Source: Paraprevotella sp. (GTDB lineage: Bacteria; Bacteroidota; Bacteroidia; Bacteroidales; Bacteroidaceae). From it: a stretch of DNA of 38,304 nucleotides. The notes under the pieces were generated by a model that was given only the letters and a program-made list of their open reading frames with translations, searched no databases and had not been told where the DNA came from. Made by a program: the position numbers and the translations under genes. Numbering within the stretch: the first letter of the stretch is position 1; each line of letters opens with the position of its first letter. The DNA lies in assembly GCA_017937925.1 (NCBI GenBank), contig JAGBCQ010000026.1, positions 1 to 38,304 on the forward strand, in the 5' to 3' direction. Of this stretch, positions 36,739 through 38,304 are shown piece by piece.

Positions 36739-37623
36739 TTAATATTTTATTTTTGCTTTGTCAAGTTTTTCCTTAAACTCATCCTGAGCTGTCAGGCAAG
36801 TGTCAAGAAGGTAACCTCTAATATGGTTCCATTCGCTTAGCCCACGATAATAGAACATTTTCAGTACATCCGTAATGATGAAAGGAACAATACCATATCG
36901 CAGACATTCTTTGAACATAATCAATCGACCTACGCGGCCGTTGCCATCTTGAAAAGGATGGATACTTTCGAACCGATGGTGAAAGTCAATGATGTCTTCC
37001 AATGAAATGTTTTTCTTTGTGTTGTAGCTTTTTAATAGGGCTGACATTTCGGTCTTGACTTCTTCCGGTGCGGTTGTTTCCATACCGCCCACTTCGTTGG
37101 GTAAAGATTTGTAGTCACCGACACGGAACCAAGATTTTTTTTCGTAGGAAGTGCCGGATTTGATGATACGGTGCAATTCTTTTATTACGCTCTCGGTTAA
37201 TTTTTCTTCGGCAATTCTTATAATGTAGTCTATTGCTTTGAAGTGGTTGGTGGTTTCTATGATGTCGTCGATATTAACGCTTTCGTTCGTAATACCAATG
37301 GTATTTGTCTCAAATATATAACGAGTCTGTTGCTCTGTCAATCGACTGCCCTCTATGTGGTTGGAGTTGTATGTTAATGCCACCTGTACATAATGGTAAA
37401 TACCGCCTTTGTAGTGTGAGTCCTTTTCTTCTCGCAATCGCATGAGTAGGGGTGAAGTCTTTCCTTTGTTCTTTCTCAATGGAGGTTCGACGTCAGCGGG
37501 TATATTCCATGTCTTTCCTACAATTTGTGCGCCCTCTATTTTGCCTTGCGCACAATAGTTGCGGACCGTCCTTTCAGAAACGCCATGCTTTTCAGCCCAT
37601 TCTTTTACTGATATTATATCCAT
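36739..37623 (-). CDS. Fic family protein with N-terminal helix-turn-helix
   Basis: A 294-residue predicted cytoplasmic AMP-transferase. Residues 1-45 form a MerR/excisionase-like helix-turn-helix (ISVKEWAEKHGVSERTVRNYCAQGKIEGA). The Fic core follows: the motif HPFQDGNGRVGR (222-233) contains catalytic His222 and all conserved residues, so the enzyme should be active. An N-terminal inhibitory helix motif SxxxEG is seen as Ser87-Asn-His-Ile-Glu91-Gly92, which defines a self-inhibited class II Fic protein. Fic enzymes AMPylate protein Tyr/Thr residues and some act as toxins; the target here is unknown. No antitoxin gene is adjacent, consistent with built-in inhibition. It is flanked on both sides by dispersed repeats, suggesting past rearrangement. 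Confidence 0.92.
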   Translation of the reverse strand: MDIISVKEWAEKHGVSERTVRNYCAQGKIEGAQIVGKTWNIPADVEPPLRKNKGKTSPLLMRLREEKDSHYKGGIYHYVQVALTYNSNHIEGSRLTEQQTRYIFETNTIGITNESVNIDDIIETTNHFKAIDYIIRIAEEKLTESVIKELHRIIKSGTSYEKKSWFRVGDYKSLPNEVGGMETTAPEEVKTEMSALLKSYNTKKNISLEDIIDFHHRFESIHPFQDGNGRVGRLIMFKECLRYGIVPFIITDVLKMFYYRGLSEWNHIRGYLLDTCLTAQDEFKEKLDKAKIKY

Positions 37624-37624
37624 T

Positions 37625-37691
37625 TATCGGCAAGTTTTTAAGAGTTTATCGGTACAAAAGTACTGTTTTTTGCCGATACCGGCAAGTTTTT
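37625..37691 (-). promoter_or_regulatory. Fic gene promoter with repeated TATCGG operator-like sites
   Basis: On the minus strand the -7 element TACTTTTG (37662-37655) has CTTG (37686-37683) 20 bases upstream. Around it are TATCGGCAA at 37625-37633, TTTATCGG at 37645-37652 and TTGCCGATA at 37670-37678, the last being part of an imperfect 16-bp dyad (37670-37685). GGCAAGTTTTT occurs at 37629-37639 and again at 37681-37691. The layout suggests operator sites, perhaps for the protein's own helix-turn-helix. Confidence 0.5.
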
Positions 37692-37717
37692 GTCTTACGC
37701 TTCTCCTTTTAATATAA

Positions 37718-37745
37718 AGATTCCTCCCTTTGGTTCGGAATGACG
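37718..37745. repeat. Partial REP unit (+ orientation)
   Basis: AGATTCCTCCCTTTGGTTCG followed by GAATGACG matches the right half of the REP doublet at 36441-36549 with few changes. The left half is absent. Confidence 0.65.
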
Positions 37746-37761
37746 TAATCTGGGGAGTGAT

Positions 37762-37855
37762 AATCTCCCCTCCCTTGCGGAGGGGACGGGGGTGGGTCTT
37801 CTGTGGAGGGTCTTCCACCCTGTCATTCTGACGACCGTAAGGGAGGAAGAATCTC
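37762..37855. repeat. GC-rich hairpin repeats and inverted REP unit
   Basis: CTCCCCTCC...GGAGGGG forms a hairpin (37766-37785), followed by the GGTGGGTCTTCTGTGGAGGG block and GGGTCTTCCACCC. From 37821, TGTCATTCTGACG...GGAGGAAGAATCTC is a REP half in the opposite orientation to the unit at 37718. Apart from these repeats and a terminator, the 300-bp stretch before the next gene shows nothing coding. Confidence 0.65.
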
Positions 37856-37873
37856 TTTAGCGGTCAATTCGCA

Positions 37874-37903
37874 CAAAAAAAGGAGCGTCTTTCGGCGCTC
37901 CTT
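37874..37903 (-). terminator. Terminator of the partial T9SS cargo gene
   Basis: AAGGAGCG (37880-37887) and CGCTCCTT (37896-37903) form a perfect 8-bp stem. On the minus strand it is followed by a run of T (A-run at 37875-37880 on the + strand). Confidence 0.85.
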
Positions 37904-37925
37904 GTATATAGGTGTGTAAATGTGC

Positions 37926-38304
37926 TTATTTTACTACTTTCTTACCATTGACGATGTAAATACCTTGTTTCAAACCGTCAAGCGCATTTGCTGTATTAAC
38001 GTTGGTTTTAACGACTACACCTTGTAGGTTATATACGTTTACTTTAGCATCAGCTGCAGTAACATTCTCTATGCCGTCACCACCTTCCGGTGTAGTGTTG
38101 AATTCATCAGTACCGAAGACTACTTCAATGATTTGACCTAATGAGCTCATCATGTCAATGTCGATGGTGCAGTATAGCTTATCAGCATTGAGTTTGGCTT
38201 GCAAATCAACAGGCACGTTTCCAAGCAGCGGTCCCATCCACATATCCGGTGTGCTACCTTCTAAATTGCCGGGTTGAATAGTAATTTCTTGTGTTGTCTC
38301 AAAC
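37926..38304 (-). CDS. Partial T9SS cargo protein (C-terminal 125 residues)
   Basis: The frame stays open to the window edge, so only the C-terminal end is present; the Met codon at 38243 is internal, not a start. The visible part begins FETTQEITIQPGNLEGSTPD and continues through MWMGPLLGNVPVDLQAKLNADKLYCTID-type sequence with no domain I recognise. The end VNVYNLQGVVVK...GLKQGIYIVNGKKVVK is a type A T9SS sorting domain, closely similar to that of the PCMD protein at 34373-36286. Surface export by the type IX system is expected. Confidence 0.82.
   Translation of the reverse strand, partial: FETTQEITIQPGNLEGSTPDMWMGPLLGNVPVDLQAKLNADKLYCTIDIDMMSSLGQIIEVVFGTDEFNTTPEGGDGIENVTAADAKVNVYNLQGVVVKTNVNTANALDGLKQGIYIVNGKKVVK

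Noticed and set aside
37926-38243. Treating ATG at 38243 as the start of a short complete gene
   Set aside because: The frame remains open to the window edge and the tail is a T9SS sorting domain, so the gene is cut by the window.

Overview
The window reads as chromosomal DNA of a gut- or oral-type member of the Bacteroidales, with Prevotella/Bacteroides relatives the likeliest. The grounds are the SusC/SusD pair, promoters of the Bacteroidetes TTTG / TAnnTTTG type, C-terminal type IX secretion (T9SS) tails ending in motifs like YNLQGV...GIYIVNGKK, general scarcity of Shine-Dalgarno sites, and the gene orders rimP-nusA-infB-cvpA-sufBCDS and recO / tRNA-Glu / rpsT / gyrB. Species cannot be named from the sequence alone.

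Layout. 28-4779: a large secreted gingipain-family (C25) cysteine protease with FG-GAP-like repeats. 4891-9912: a translation/transcription operon (rimP, nusA, infB, a CvpA-like gene). 10004-14849: a SUF iron-sulfur assembly operon (sufB, sufC, sufD, sufS) closed by a terminator. 14850-15436: a gene-free stretch holding a five-unit, 22-bp-period palindrome array and, further on, a promoter enclosed by perfect 13-bp inverted repeats. 15437-24112: a probable operon of a secreted TlpA-like thioredoxin, a beta-propeller lipoprotein, SusC, SusD and a second secreted thioredoxin, with a strong hairpin just before susC. 24260-29202: rnhB, a WYL regulator, two small membrane peptides, gpmI, ung and a DUF3109 gene. 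29443-32100 (minus strand): gyrB, rpsT and tRNA-Glu. 32167-34053: recO and a membrane-anchored AraC-type regulator. 34174-36286 (minus): a PCMD-type T9SS cargo protein followed by an unlisted 57-residue small protein. 36287-37925: dispersed repeats, a second 22-bp-period palindrome array and a Fic protein. 37926-38304 (minus): the C-terminal end of another T9SS cargo protein.

How the parts fit. Most genes are housekeeping and their neighbourhoods are conventional. The accessory content is envelope-directed: a SusCD importer with periplasmic redox proteins, T9SS cargo, a Fic AMP-transferase and small membrane peptides. The most promising undescribed signals are non-coding: the two palindrome arrays that share an exact 22-bp period, the inverted-repeat-bracketed promoter in front of the SusCD locus (a candidate phase-variable switch), and hairpins 18-24 nt before the start codons of rimP, sufB, susC and ung. 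Two very small genes (27 and 57 residues) were found by reading between the larger ones.
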